From Bacillota bacterium (GTDB taxonomy: Bacteria > Bacillota > Clostridia > Acetivibrionales > DTU013): DNA of 14,107 bases. The translations under genes were made by a program, and so were the position numbers. The notes below the pieces were generated by a model, which saw only the letters and a program-made list of their open reading frames with translations, was not told the DNA's origin and made no database searches. This document shows, piece by piece, positions 1 to 9,532 of this stretch. Numbering within the stretch: the first letter of the stretch is position 1; every line of letters starts with the position of its first letter. The stretch is from the NCBI GenBank assembly GCA_023399355.1, contig JAEWQC010000048.1, forward strand, positions 1-14,107. The letters run 5' to 3'.

Positions 1-3000
1 TAGATATAGCTGAGTGTATTGTTCCTGGCATCGATTTTGGTAAGGATATTCCCAACATTGTCATAATACTGTGCTGTACGGTGCTGTTCCGGATCAATGG
101 CAGCCAGCAGCCTGTTGTTCCTGTCATACTCATAGGTTGTGGCATTATGCAAAGCATCGTAAGACCTTATCTGGACATTGTCATTATTGTACTCGAGCTC
201 CTGTATCACGATGTCATTGGCATCCTTTTTCTGAATCAGTCTGTTGATGGGATCGTATAAATCTACGGACGTATTGCCAAGCCAGTCCGTAACTTTGGTC
301 TGGTTTCCGTTTTTATCATAATCGAAGGTATTTGTATGCAGTATTCCACTGACCGGGATACTGGACGTCTTCAGCCTGCTAAGGTCGTCATACGTGTTTT
401 CGGTCGTCTTCCCCCTGGCATCAGTGACGAACCTCTTGTTGCCGTTCAAATCATACCGGATAGTCTGCTGTGTGATTGCCTCGGTGTTGTCAGATTTCAT
501 TTCCGTCTGGGTAAGCATCCTGTCCTGATTGTCGTAGGTGAACAGATTGACCTTGCCTGTGCTGTCCTTCCGGGACTTCAGGCTACCTTTCAGGTCATAC
601 TGGCAGGTGACCGTATTGACCGGTATGGAAGTATCACCCGGATATGTAGTCGATCTCGCCTGACCGAATGCATTGTACTCGGAAACTGTCGTGTTTCCGT
701 TGCCGTCGGTCTGCGCCAGTTGTCTTCCAGCCCTGTCGTATGTATTGATCTGAATTGCCTGCGCCGTCGATGAAGAAGATTTCGCAACCTTGACTTTCAG
801 CACATTTCCGGCACCATCGTACTCGTTATATGTAACAACGCCATTGGCGTTTGTCTCCGCTAATTTCCTGCCCATTCCATCATATTCGTATTTGGTCTTG
901 AAAGGCAGTGCTCTCTCCTTTGATACGGGATCGAGCATTGTGCTGACCAGGTTGGCATAATTGTAAACATACTCCGTACCATATCCTGAATTGATTTTTT
1001 CATCCAGCGTCGTTCCGCTCCCAGCCTCAATACCGCCGGCATCCAGCTCTTTTATCGCATTCCCGTTGTTATCATACAAATAGGCCTTTGAATAATAGTC
1101 ATGCAAGGTTGCCTTGCTGTCGGTATAGACTTCCTTTTTCGCCTTCAGCCTGCCCATCAGGTCGTAGACATATTCCGACCTGTTCATTTGTGCTATGGTT
1201 TTGCCTTCAGCATAATTAAACGGAGATACTTCTGCAATCTTACGGCCTGCCCTGTCATAATCATAGATGCTTATTCCGCCCATGGCATCGATGACCTTCG
1301 TCAGGAAACCCCGTTTATCATATTCATAAGCTGTCTTTTTGCCCAATGCATCGGTCTTTTCAATTGTCTTTCCTTCATAGTCATATTTGGTGGAAACGGC
1401 GATATCCGCGGGACTACCTGTCTCGTTCACACCAGGCTGACTCGTTTTCAGGAGCCTGTTCATCTCATCGTAATCATTTGTCGTTATCATGTTATTAGGA
1501 TCCCTGACGGTCTTCACATTGCCATTTTTATCGTAGGTGTAGTGCGTGGTCAACACAGTATCCTGTGTGTCGCTGAAGTCGTTGCCGGCGATATCACCTG
1601 CTCTGATATGGACTTTCTTGTCTTCGACCTTGTTCAGGTGATTATACACATATTCGGTTGCAAGGTATTCCGTATCGGTCGTATAGGTATTCTCCCTGCT
1701 TACATTAAGGTCCTCCCCATAGAAATATTCAGTCTTCCTGCCTTCATTGTCCGTGACCATCTTTTTAAGTCCATTTTTGTAATACGAGTAATTTACCGTA
1801 TTCAAGTTGGTTGCTGCTGCGTCCAGCAAGACTTTGTCCCTGCCCTTGATTGCCTTCAGTATCCTGCCAGCACTGTCATATTCCATTTTGGAGTAGGAGT
1901 AATAAGTGTCTCCATTGGAGACTTCCAACGGAGTCCACTGCTCTGACAGCCTGTTTAGTCCATCATATACATATTGGGCAGTACTTCCGTTTGCAGCGGT
2001 TGAGGTCTTGACCGTGCCGTTCGGATTGTATTCCGTCCTGACCCTTGTCAAGTCAGGGTTCTGCTGTTCCACCAGCCTGTTTGCATAATCGTAGACCTGG
2101 ACGGTTTCTGCGACCTCGGTATCATTCAGGTATTTCTTCTGCGTTTTCTGAGTCCTCCTGTCAGCCAGGATAGAGTAGGAATACTCCGTCAGAAGAACCT
2201 TCGGACTGGTTTCCGATTCCTGGTAGTATTCCTTTGTGACCCTGTCCATATTGTCATAATCGTAACAAATGGCGGAACCGGTGGGATTGACCACCTTTGT
2301 CAGATTGTCATAAATATCGTAATAGCAGGTTGTCGTATCGTTGAGCGGATCTGTAACGGTCTTGACCTTACCATTATCATAATAGGTATACCTGTTGCCA
2401 ACTGCAGCATTGTATCCGTGATTAGCCAGATCATCAGAAGCAGCGCTATACTGGTTTGGTGAGATTTCCTGTATCTTTCTTCCGACCCTGTCATAAACGG
2501 TTCTGCTCGTTTCATTATTGTCCAGCACCGTCTTCTCAAGCTGCCCGTTGGGATCGTATGTATAGTCGGTCCTGTGCCCGCCGGGCGATATCGAGTATAT
2601 CTTCCAGCCGATCGCACTATAACTGCTAGTTACAGTATTGTACTGAAGACCGGCTTCCGAAACGGCAGTACCGCTCTGGTCATATTTATCCGTTTCTTCA
2701 ATCACATTGCCATTTCGGTCATATTTGTAGGTGATCGTACGATTCACGGGATCGGTCACACTTTTGAGCAGACCGCTTACATTACACGAGAATTGTGTAT
2801 TGGCTTCCGCCTGGGTATAATACTTGTATGAGGTAACAGCAAAGGCTGAAGGCGCACTTGTTGCTAAGGCTGATGGCGTGCTTGTCCCATCGATGATGTA
2901 TCCGGAGGTGCCATCAAGCGCGTTTGCTTTTTTCAACAGGTTTATTTTATTGGCGTCATATACATAATCCGTCCGTTTTCCAAGCTCATCCTTTTCTGTG

Positions 3001-5507
3001 ATGACATTGTTTTTGTCGTCATATTCGAATGTCTTGAAGCTTCCGTCAGGATTGGTGATCTTTTTAGCGTTGCCCCTGTCGTCTATTTCATATTCGGTTT
3101 TGTTTCCATTTCTGTCCGTTGTTGACCTGATATCCCCGTACTTGTTCTTTCCCCCATACAGGAAATACTCCGTACAGGTGGATTTGCCTTCGGGGTCCTG
3201 GGCCTGCTTGGTATACATTTCATTGTCGAACCAGTATGTCCAGTTCCTGCCGTTCGCATCGGCCACTGTCGTCTTCTTGTTCGGTACGTCATAGGCATAA
3301 TTGGATTTGTGGCCGGATACATCCGTAGCTTCCGCCACTTTGTGCTGGTTCTCCCCTACGGCATGATTATAGGAAAGAAAAACGATCTGCTTGTTGTCAT
3401 GATCCTTAATGGATTCGAGGAAGCCGAACGAATCGTAGGCATAATACGTTTTCCCGCCGGATGGATCTGTTACCTGGGTCAGTTGGTTACCTGTGTAGCC
3501 ATAGTTGATTGTCCGGTTCTGTGGATCGGTGATGACATCGATCAGGTTTTGGGCATTATAGTGGACAGTGTATTTTCGTCCGACCGTATCCGTAATTTCA
3601 GTAATTTTACCGTTTGCATCGACACTTATACTGACCTGATTGCCGTTCCTGTCCTTCATCCAGGCCAGCCAGCCGTTCGTGTTGAAGCAGTATGTATACT
3701 GGTCCTTGGTAGTTAGTATAAAGTTGCCGCTGCCATCTTTTATCAATGTACTTCTCGAGTCTTCCGCCTCAAACGCGGTACCGTTTACCCGGAACCTTTC
3801 TACCGCTCCACTTGGCAGCATTACTTCCTTAACACCATTCCCGCTCACTTCGACTCCTCTGATATTGCCTTCAAAGCCGAAAGTCCAGCCCCGACCAAGC
3901 GGTAATGTTTTTTCGTCTCTGGAGTTGTAAGTTCTGTTGATATTAATCTGAAATCCGGGAGCCGGTACGCTCATATCGTTAATAGACAGAGAATAGTTCC
4001 CTGATGCGGGATTGACGCCATTCTCACCGTAATGCAATCTCTCCTTGATCTTCGCAAGCTGGTCCTGGGTATACCAGGAATCGATGTCTCCGCCCTGGTT
4101 TCCCGCCTGTATTGTATCTACCTTTTGCCCCGGTCCGTTGTATGGGTCCGGTGCCGGCTTGACATTCGTCAATGCCGCATTTGCATCGACCCTGCCTCCT
4201 GTTGTAAGTTTTCCCTGGAGGGCAGAGCAGGAAACCACATTCGTTTTAATCCTGTCTGCTATCGATGTAAAGGTGCTGTCGGGGATGTAGCTCTTGACCA
4301 GTGCTGCCACCCCTGATACATAAGGCGCTGAAGCGGATGTTCCGCTGAAGTAGTCATAGGTGTTTTCAGGAGTGGTACTCAGGATATTGGTACCGGGGGC
4401 GGCAACATGTATGATGTCACCATAGCTTGAGAAAGGCGCAAGTATGCCGTTTCCGTCTATGGATGCTACAGTAAGGACATTCGGTATATTGAAACAGGCC
4501 GGATAGAAAGGAAGCTCGGATACGTTTCCGCCACGGTTGCCGGCCGCACAGACAAACAGAATACCGCTGTTGATCATCGTGTCTTTCAATGCATAGTTGT
4601 TGTCTGTTCCGCCAAAGCTGCAGTTGATGATCTTGACGCCTTTATCCATCGCATATTCAATGGCTTTGATTGCATCGCAGGTATAGCCGGCTTCAGTGTT
4701 GATGAACTTGAGCGGTACGATTTTTACATTCGGAGCAACGCCAACGATTCCGGCCCCTGTGGTGTTCGCAGCGATGATACCGGCGGTATAGGTGCCGTGC
4801 CGGTCGGCAAGGCTTGAATCATATACGGTACTGTCATCATTTGCAAAGTCCCACCCGTTGATATCGTCCACATAGCCGTTTCCGTCATCGTCAACGCCGG
4901 GACTGCCGTTCTTCTCTGCAGTATTGACATAGATGTTGTTCGCCAGATCCTTATGGCTGATGTCAATACCCGTATCCAGGACGCCCACCAGGACAGTGGG
5001 CGAACCGCTTGACAGATTCCATGCCGTCTTCGCGTTTACATCCGCTCCGTTTCTGCCAACCTGTCCTTCGATGCTTTGTCCGTTGTTGAACAGGCCCCAT
5101 TGCTCGGAAAATCTGCTGCCAGCCGGTGCGGTGAAGGAAGTGGGTTCAAGTTTGTAGTTTGGCTGTGCATACTCGACATCGGGATTCTTTTTCAATTCCG
5201 CTATTACTTTGTTGGTATCATCTTTTTCACCTATTTCAAGGACATCGATCTTTTGCCTTTCATACCTGGCCTTCCTGTCAAACTTGGACAGCTTGAGCTT
5301 GCCTTTGACAAGGCTTCTCACATTATCAGATTTTTTATTATCTTTAAACTTGACAATAATTTCCGACTTTGCCCTGGCCGCATAGTTGATCTTTGGCTTT
5401 CGATCTTCTTTCGCTGCGAAGCTGAAAGATGGCATGCAGGCAAATATATTGGTTATGATAAATAAGACCAGGATTAGCTTGGAAATTAGTTTATTATACT
5501 TTTTCAT
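1..5507 (-). CDS. Secreted subtilisin (S8) protease fused to Rhs/YD-repeat protein, C-terminus cut by window edge
   Basis: The frame is open from the ATG at 5507 to base 1, giving 1835 visible codons without a stop. AGGGGG-like ribosome binding site lies 6 nt upstream of the ATG. Domains in order: signal peptide (residues 1-31, hydrophobic core LILVLFIITNIF, cleavage near SFA|A); a prodomain to about 135 with a VEYAQPNY-type end; a peptidase S8 domain about 145-430 with Asp178 (VLDTGID), His237 (DRHGTYTAG), oxyanion Asn324 (AAGNRGG) and Ser391 (SGTSASAPYVSG), so the triad is complete; a DUF6531-like Rhs entry domain from about 495 (NPASGNYSLS, RTYNSRD, GRGWTFGF); then about 40 YD-type repeats from about 640 to the edge (YEYDGMGR, YDYDRAGR and similar). 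Rhs/YD repeats in known proteins form a shell around a C-terminal effector; whether one exists here cannot be seen. It follows the FN3 gene on the same strand after 90 nt, so co-transcription is likely. A secreted, self-processing surface or toxin-delivery protein is an inference. Confidence 0.93.
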   Translation of the reverse strand, partial: MKKYNKLISKLILVLFIITNIFACMPSFSFAAKEDRKPKINYAARAKSEIIVKFKDNKKSDNVRSLVKGKLKLSKFDRKARYERQKIDVLEIGEKDDTNKVIAELKKNPDVEYAQPNYKLEPTSFTAPAGSRFSEQWGLFNNGQSIEGQVGRNGADVNAKTAWNLSSGSPTVLVGVLDTGIDISHKDLANNIYVNTAEKNGSPGVDDDGNGYVDDINGWDFANDDSTVYDSSLADRHGTYTAGIIAANTTGAGIVGVAPNVKIVPLKFINTEAGYTCDAIKAIEYAMDKGVKIINCSFGGTDNNYALKDTMINSGILFVCAAGNRGGNVSELPFYPACFNIPNVLTVASIDGNGILAPFSSYGDIIHVAAPGTNILSTTPENTYDYFSGTSASAPYVSGVAALVKSYIPDSTFTSIADRIKTNVVSCSALQGKLTTGGRVDANAALTNVKPAPDPYNGPGQKVDTIQAGNQGGDIDSWYTQDQLAKIKERLHYGENGVNPASGNYSLSINDMSVPAPGFQININRTYNSRDEKTLPLGRGWTFGFEGNIRGVEVSGNGVKEVMLPSGAVERFRVNGTAFEAEDSRSTLIKDGSGNFILTTKDQYTYCFNTNGWLAWMKDRNGNQVSISVDANGKITEITDTVGRKYTVHYNAQNLIDVITDPQNRTINYGYTGNQLTQVTDPSGGKTYYAYDSFGFLESIKDHDNKQIVFLSYNHAVGENQHKVAEATDVSGHKSNYAYDVPNKKTTVADANGRNWTYWFDNEMYTKQAQDPEGKSTCTEYFLYGGKNKYGDIRSTTDRNGNKTEYEIDDRGNAKKITNPDGSFKTFEYDDKNNVITEKDELGKRTDYVYDANKINLLKKANALDGTSGYIIDGTSTPSALATSAPSAFAVTSYKYYTQAEANTQFSCNVSGLLKSVTDPVNRTITYKYDRNGNVIEETDKYDQSGTAVSEAGLQYNTVTSSYSAIGWKIYSISPGGHRTDYTYDPNGQLEKTVLDNNETSRTVYDRVGRKIQEISPNQYSAASDDLANHGYNAAVGNRYTYYDNGKVKTVTDPLNDTTTCYYDIYDNLTKVVNPTGSAICYDYDNMDRVTKEYYQESETSPKVLLTEYSYSILADRRTQKTQKKYLNDTEVAETVQVYDYANRLVEQQNPDLTRVRTEYNPNGTVKTSTAANGSTAQYVYDGLNRLSEQWTPLEVSNGDTYYSYSKMEYDSAGRILKAIKGRDKVLLDAAATNLNTVNYSYYKNGLKKMVTDNEGRKTEYFYGEDLNVSRENTYTTDTEYLATEYVYNHLNKVEDKKVHIRAGDIAGNDFSDTQDTVLTTHYTYDKNGNVKTVRDPNNMITTNDYDEMNRLLKTSQPGVNETGSPADIAVSTKYDYEGKTIEKTDALGKKTAYEYDKRGFLTKVIDAMGGISIYDYDRAGRKIAEVSPFNYAEGKTIAQMNRSEYVYDLMGRLKAKKEVYTDSKATLHDYYSKAYLYDNNGNAIKELDAGGIEAGSGTTLDEKINSGYGTEYVYNYANLVSTMLDPVSKERALPFKTKYEYDGMGRKLAETNANGVVTYNEYDGAGNVLKVKVAKSSSSTAQAIQINTYDRAGRQLAQTDGNGNTTVSEYNAFGQARSTTYPGDTSIPVNTVTCQYDLKGSLKSRKDSTGKVNLFTYDNQDRMLTQTEMKSDNTEAITQQTIRYDLNGNKRFVTDARGKTTENTYDDLSRLKTSSIPVSGILHTNTFDYDKNGNQTKVTDWLGNTSVDLYDPINRLIQKKDANDIVIQELEYNNDNVQIRSYDALHNATTYEYDRNNRLLAAIDPEQHRTAQYYDNVGNILTKIDARNNTLSYI

Positions 5508-5597
5508 CGATATCCCCCTTGTTTAAAGGTGAAGCAGCTATGACCCCAGACTTGCTCCGCGTATTTTAACAATCAAACTCTGATTTTTGCGATTAAG

Positions 5598-8500
5598 CTA
5601 ATTGACCGTGTATTGCACCACCGGGTGACCCGTTATCTTTGATTTGAACTTGATGCTGTTGACCGTTCCCGACCAGGATTGGCCGCTTGTGCCGGTGCTG
5701 ATCTTTCGGAACATGATGGTTCCCGGCGAATACTGAACGATCTGTATGTCCGTACCGATAACACTGCCTGCTGCAAGATCCGTCCTGGATGTGGAAGCAC
5801 ACAGGTCGACAACATCCAGTTCACTTGCGTTGTATGTCACTGTGAACGTATAAAGACTCGGATTTTCAAGGTTTGAAGCCGTGAATATCATTCCGAAGGT
5901 CTCATCCGCTTCCGAATCCAATGTAAAGGATTGTGTTGAATTCTTGGTCTTGATTACAAGCGGTGTGCACCATTCGCTGTATTCGGCATTGTCTTTCGCC
6001 CGGACTTTGTAGGTATGCTGGGTATCAGGCAATAATCCCGAATGCAGATAGCTTGTCCCCGTGCCGATACTTATCAGCTGTCCGTCCGCTTCCAATTCAT
6101 ATTCCGTTGCATTCGGGACGCTGTCCCATGTTAACAGCACTTTATTAGTGGTAGCAGATGCCTCTATGTTGGTGGGCGTAACGGGACCATCCGGCAGGGT
6201 CGATACGGACAGCGCATCGCTCCAGTCCGTTACAGCCTGTCCGTTTTTCGCTTTAACTTTATAGATGTGTAAGGCCCCAGGCGTCAAATTAGTGTGGACA
6301 TATTTCCGGTTGGCCACATTGGGGTAGACGGTTCCGTCCACGTCAATATCATAGCCGGTAGAACCAACTATTTCATTCCACATGATAATAATAGACGTTT
6401 TCTTGTTGACAGCCGTCAGGTTCGGTTTCCCAAAAGTACTGATCTGGGTCGATTTGGTCAGTATTTTGCTCCATGCACTGGCTCCGCCCTGTTTGACTGC
6501 CCTTACACGGAAAACGTGCTGGCTGTTGGGTACCAGACCGGAGTAGGTATAGGTCGTGCTTACAATGTCTTTTGTTACAGCTCCGTCCATTTCCAGTTCA
6601 TATCCGGCGGCATTGTCTACAGGACTCCAATTGAGTGTGATCGCAGTCTGCGAAGTTGCAGCGGCAAGGTCCTCCGGTGTTGACAAGAGGAATGTCGTTA
6701 TGGTCAGTTGATCTGTCCAATCGCTTGTCTGTCCTGTCTTTATCGCTCTTACCCTGTAGATATGCTGTGATCCCGGTACAAGGCCAAGATGCATACAACA
6801 GGTACTATTGTCATTGTCTATTACAGTACCGTCAACCTCCACTTCGTAACCGGCAGCTTCAGTAACCGCATCCCAGCTTAGTTCCACCATGTTATCCGCA
6901 GCGTCGGCTGTAAAATTACCAGGTACGCCGAAAACATTTGTTGAAGTAGATACGGTCACAGCCGTGCACCAGTCGCTCAGTACACCGGTTCTGTTCGATC
7001 TGACCCTGTATGTATGCTGTGTTCCGGGTGCCAGATTGTTATGGGTAAAGGAAGGAGTCGAGGATGTGCTGCGCACAACGCCGTCCGCTTCGACCTCATA
7101 TGTCTCGCCAGCTATACCGTTCCATGTAAGGACTACCTGTGTCTTCCCGGGGGTTGCCGTTACATTGGCCGGAACAACAGGCTTATCTGTTAAAGCCGTC
7201 ACCCTGATTTCTTCGCTCCAGGCACTTTCGCCACCTGAATTCAGGCTTCGCACCTGATAGGAATGAAGTGTTCCGGGTATCAGGCCGCTGTGGACATAGT
7301 TCGTGCCGGAGAAGGTATTGCTATTGACTCCATCAACTTTTATCTGGTATGTTGTTGCTCCAGGCGCAGGATCCCAGGTAACGATAATGGATGTATTGTT
7401 CGCGGCCGCTTTGATATTAAGGGGAGTTTGCGGAGCACTGGTTAAGGTATTTTTTGTGATTGTCGCACTCCATGCACCAATTACAGTTCCGATATTCGCC
7501 CGGACTCTATAATTATGCTGTGTATTCGGCCCCAAACCTGTATGGGTATAGGATGTGAGCAGTCCGTTATCTTTGGTTACGCCATTAACCTCAACTTCAT
7601 ATTTGGTAGCCCCCGGGACTGGGTCCCAGGCCAATGTGATGGAATTGCCGGTAGCCTTAGCCGTTATGTTGGCAGGTGAACCCGGAGGCGCGACCAATGT
7701 GGTTCCTGTAGCACTATTGCTAGATGCAGTTTCAATATTGTCCGTGTTTCGTGCTTTCATGGTAAAGGTATAGGTAGTACTTGGGTTAAGGCCTTTTATT
7801 GTTCTTTTCTTATTATCAAGTGCAGACCAGACTGGTGAAGCTGTGAGAGTGCCCTCCGGGGTTACGTACAAGGTACCGTTTACAATGATCTGGTATTCTG
7901 TTGATGCCGGGTTATGATCATCAGAAGAAGTTGAAACATCAAGCATATAAGACGATGCATTTCCAACACTTACTAATGGGATCTGAGCCTTTGTATATAT
8001 CGATTGTTGTCTGCTTCCTACGTGTAGTTTTGAATCACGCACAGCAAAAGTTACATTATACTGCGTATTCGGTGAAAGATTTCCCTGAGTATATGGAGTA
8101 CTTGCAATCCATGATGATATATTTGAACCAACCGTATACATATATGGTGTACTATGAAGTCCAGCGATATTATCAGAAGCAGAACCAAGAATTGTTATGC
8201 TGGCAGAATCTGATGATATAGTGACTGTACCAATAATCGGTGTCGTTTTATCAATATAGAAATTAACAGAGGATATAACAGGTTCCGCATATCCATCGCT
8301 GATTTCATACTTTATATTGTGAATCCCCTCAATCAAGGTATTCATATTTAAAGCAGTAAACCCTATAGTCTGGGCGCTAGTAGTATTCGTAACAGTTCTT
8401 GTGTCTCTGGGTACAGTCTCTGTGTCAATATAATACTTGCATATAAGTGTATCATTATTAACATCAGATATAGTTATTTGAGGGATAAAACCAACATCTG

Positions 8501-8999
8501 TTTCACAAAATACATAATTTTGTGTCGGAGATGTAATAGTTAACGATGGACTGTAATTGCGAGGTGCGCTATAAAGTACTAACTTATAAGAATCAAACGG
8601 AAAATAAAAGTCGAAAGAATAATCTCCATAATAGGTATTTTCAATACCGTTTTTTGCATAAGCAAGACCATTGCCTGTATATGGATTCCCATACAAATAC
8701 ATCTCTCCTCTATAAGTCTTTGAAGGATTATATCTAGATGAAGCACCCCCACAAATAGCCCATTCTCTTTCCCGGTCAATGCCTACATAAGCACAGACAC
8801 CTGATCCTGGACCTCCATAATAAATTGATTCAACTGTCCAATTTATTGCATAAACATCCTGTGCACCAAATTGGACAAATTTTATGTTTTTACTGCCTGT
8901 ATTAAATAATGCATTAAAATTAATAACCATGTTCAATAAAAATATAGACAGAATAATTAATAAAGATGCAATAATTTTACAAATTCTCGCCATATTCAA
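5598..8999 (-). CDS. Secreted multi-FN3 protein with cohesin-like C-terminal domain
   Basis: 1133 residues from a TTG at 8999, or 1131 from the ATG at 8993. Residues about 9-29 form a hydrophobic signal peptide or anchor. Residues about 45-150 are an unrecognised domain with Cys69 and Cys83. Residues about 150-250 look Ig-like (YEISDGYAEP, VNFYIDKTTP), followed by two divergent FN3-like segments (about 253-338 and 340-436). Seven regular FN3 domains span about 438-1020, each with a W(D/N/S)xVxxAxxYE(V/L)E core and a GLxPxxQHxYRVRA strand. Residues 1021-1133 form a cohesin-like beta domain (TFTVTYNASELDVVDLCA, VNSIKFKSK); this fold assignment is inferred from the pattern. No LPXTG, SLH, dockerin or choline-binding module is visible, so retention at the surface is unexplained. 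The gene lies between a truncated paralogue (21 nt upstream) and the protease-Rhs gene (90 nt downstream). An adhesion or scaffold role is an inference. Confidence 0.92.
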   Translation of the reverse strand: MNMARICKIIASLLIILSIFLLNMVINFNALFNTGSKNIKFVQFGAQDVYAINWTVESIYYGGPGSGVCAYVGIDREREWAICGGASSRYNPSKTYRGEMYLYGNPYTGNGLAYAKNGIENTYYGDYSFDFYFPFDSYKLVLYSAPRNYSPSLTITSPTQNYVFCETDVGFIPQITISDVNNDTLICKYYIDTETVPRDTRTVTNTTSAQTIGFTALNMNTLIEGIHNIKYEISDGYAEPVISSVNFYIDKTTPIIGTVTISSDSASITILGSASDNIAGLHSTPYMYTVGSNISSWIASTPYTQGNLSPNTQYNVTFAVRDSKLHVGSRQQSIYTKAQIPLVSVGNASSYMLDVSTSSDDHNPASTEYQIIVNGTLYVTPEGTLTASPVWSALDNKKRTIKGLNPSTTYTFTMKARNTDNIETASSNSATGTTLVAPPGSPANITAKATGNSITLAWDPVPGATKYEVEVNGVTKDNGLLTSYTHTGLGPNTQHNYRVRANIGTVIGAWSATITKNTLTSAPQTPLNIKAAANNTSIIVTWDPAPGATTYQIKVDGVNSNTFSGTNYVHSGLIPGTLHSYQVRSLNSGGESAWSEEIRVTALTDKPVVPANVTATPGKTQVVLTWNGIAGETYEVEADGVVRSTSSTPSFTHNNLAPGTQHTYRVRSNRTGVLSDWCTAVTVSTSTNVFGVPGNFTADAADNMVELSWDAVTEAAGYEVEVDGTVIDNDNSTCCMHLGLVPGSQHIYRVRAIKTGQTSDWTDQLTITTFLLSTPEDLAAATSQTAITLNWSPVDNAAGYELEMDGAVTKDIVSTTYTYSGLVPNSQHVFRVRAVKQGGASAWSKILTKSTQISTFGKPNLTAVNKKTSIIIMWNEIVGSTGYDIDVDGTVYPNVANRKYVHTNLTPGALHIYKVKAKNGQAVTDWSDALSVSTLPDGPVTPTNIEASATTNKVLLTWDSVPNATEYELEADGQLISIGTGTSYLHSGLLPDTQHTYKVRAKDNAEYSEWCTPLVIKTKNSTQSFTLDSEADETFGMIFTASNLENPSLYTFTVTYNASELDVVDLCASTSRTDLAAGSVIGTDIQIVQYSPGTIMFRKISTGTSGQSWSGTVNSIKFKSKITGHPVVQYTVN
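5940..7688 (-). repeat. Seven tandem FN3-encoding repeats, about 250 nt each
   Basis: The coding sequence repeats with a period of about 83 codons. Recurrent protein marks are an AxGYE(V/L)E(V/A)DG turn, a SGLxPxxQHxYRVRA strand and an (A/S)WSxxLxxxT end. The units are diverged from each other, so they are not freshly amplified. This is a protein-domain array, not a CRISPR. Confidence 0.9.
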
Positions 9000-9005
9000 T
9001 CAAAG

Positions 9006-9010
9006 CCTCC
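9006..9010 (-). promoter_or_regulatory. Ribosome binding site of the FN3 gene
   Basis: GGAGG on the minus strand. It lies 6 nt before the TTG at 8999 and 12 nt before the ATG at 8993. The spacing favours TTG and the codon favours ATG; the two starts are in frame and differ by two residues. Confidence 0.6.
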
Positions 9011-9020
9011 AAAAGTCTGT

Positions 9021-9532
9021 TTAATTAATCGTATACTGCACTACCGACCGCCCGGTTATCTTCGACATAAACTTAATGCTGTTGACTATTCCCAGCCAAG
9101 CCTGTCCTTCCGTACCGGCACTGATCTTACGGAAGACTACGGTACCTGGTACAGCCTGGATAATCCGTACATCAGACCCTGTGATATCCCCTTCGGCCGT
9201 ATCAATTTTTGAAGTAGCGGCACACAGATCGACAACTTCCAATTGAGCCGCATCATAAGTTATGGTAAAGGTATACAGGCTGGGATTCTCCAAATTGGAT
9301 GCGGTAAATATGAAGTTGAACGTTTCATCCGCGACACAATCAAATGGATAAATTTGCGTGGATTTCTTTGTTTTTAATGTTACCGGTGTGCTCCATGCAC
9401 TGGATTCACTCAACGTATTTTTAGACATCATCCTATAGGTATGCTGTGAATCGGGAACAAGTCCTGTATGTGCATAGCTTGTTGTGTTTCCGACATTAAC
9501 AGATTGTCCGTCCACCTCTATCACATATTCCG
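9021..9532 (-). pseudogene. 5'-truncated paralogue of the FN3/cohesin-like gene
   Basis: An open frame of about 170 codons, ending at TAA 9021, matches the last half-FN3 domain plus the whole cohesin-like C-terminal domain of the neighbouring FN3 protein. I count 75 identities in the 113 C-terminal residues, including an unbroken run TASNLENPSLYTFT. Homology starts abruptly inside an FN3 domain at the codons for EY (SEYVIEVDG here, ATEYELEADG in the neighbour). Upstream is AT-rich DNA with an in-frame TAG at about 9560. The only early start is a GTG at 9524 without a good ribosome binding site, and there is no signal peptide, so a functional secreted product is unlikely. It reads directly into the intact FN3 gene 21 nt further on, which suggests a tandem duplication whose first copy lost most of its body. 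Confidence 0.8.

Noticed and set aside
1101..1946. Plus-strand open frame of 281 codons
   Set aside because: It lies wholly inside the protease-Rhs gene, whose minus-strand frame carries regular YD motifs; the plus frame shows no domain and is an antisense by-product of the repeat composition. The same applies to 336-773 and 3309-3716.
5434..5450. Possible lipobox (IFAC) in the signal peptide of the protease-Rhs protein
   Set aside because: Phe before Ala-Cys does not fit the usual lipobox, and a normal signal peptidase I site (SFA|A) follows a few residues later.
5940..7688. Regular repeats that could suggest a CRISPR or satellite array
   Set aside because: The period is about 250 nt, repeats are diverged, and they encode FN3 domains in one continuous frame.
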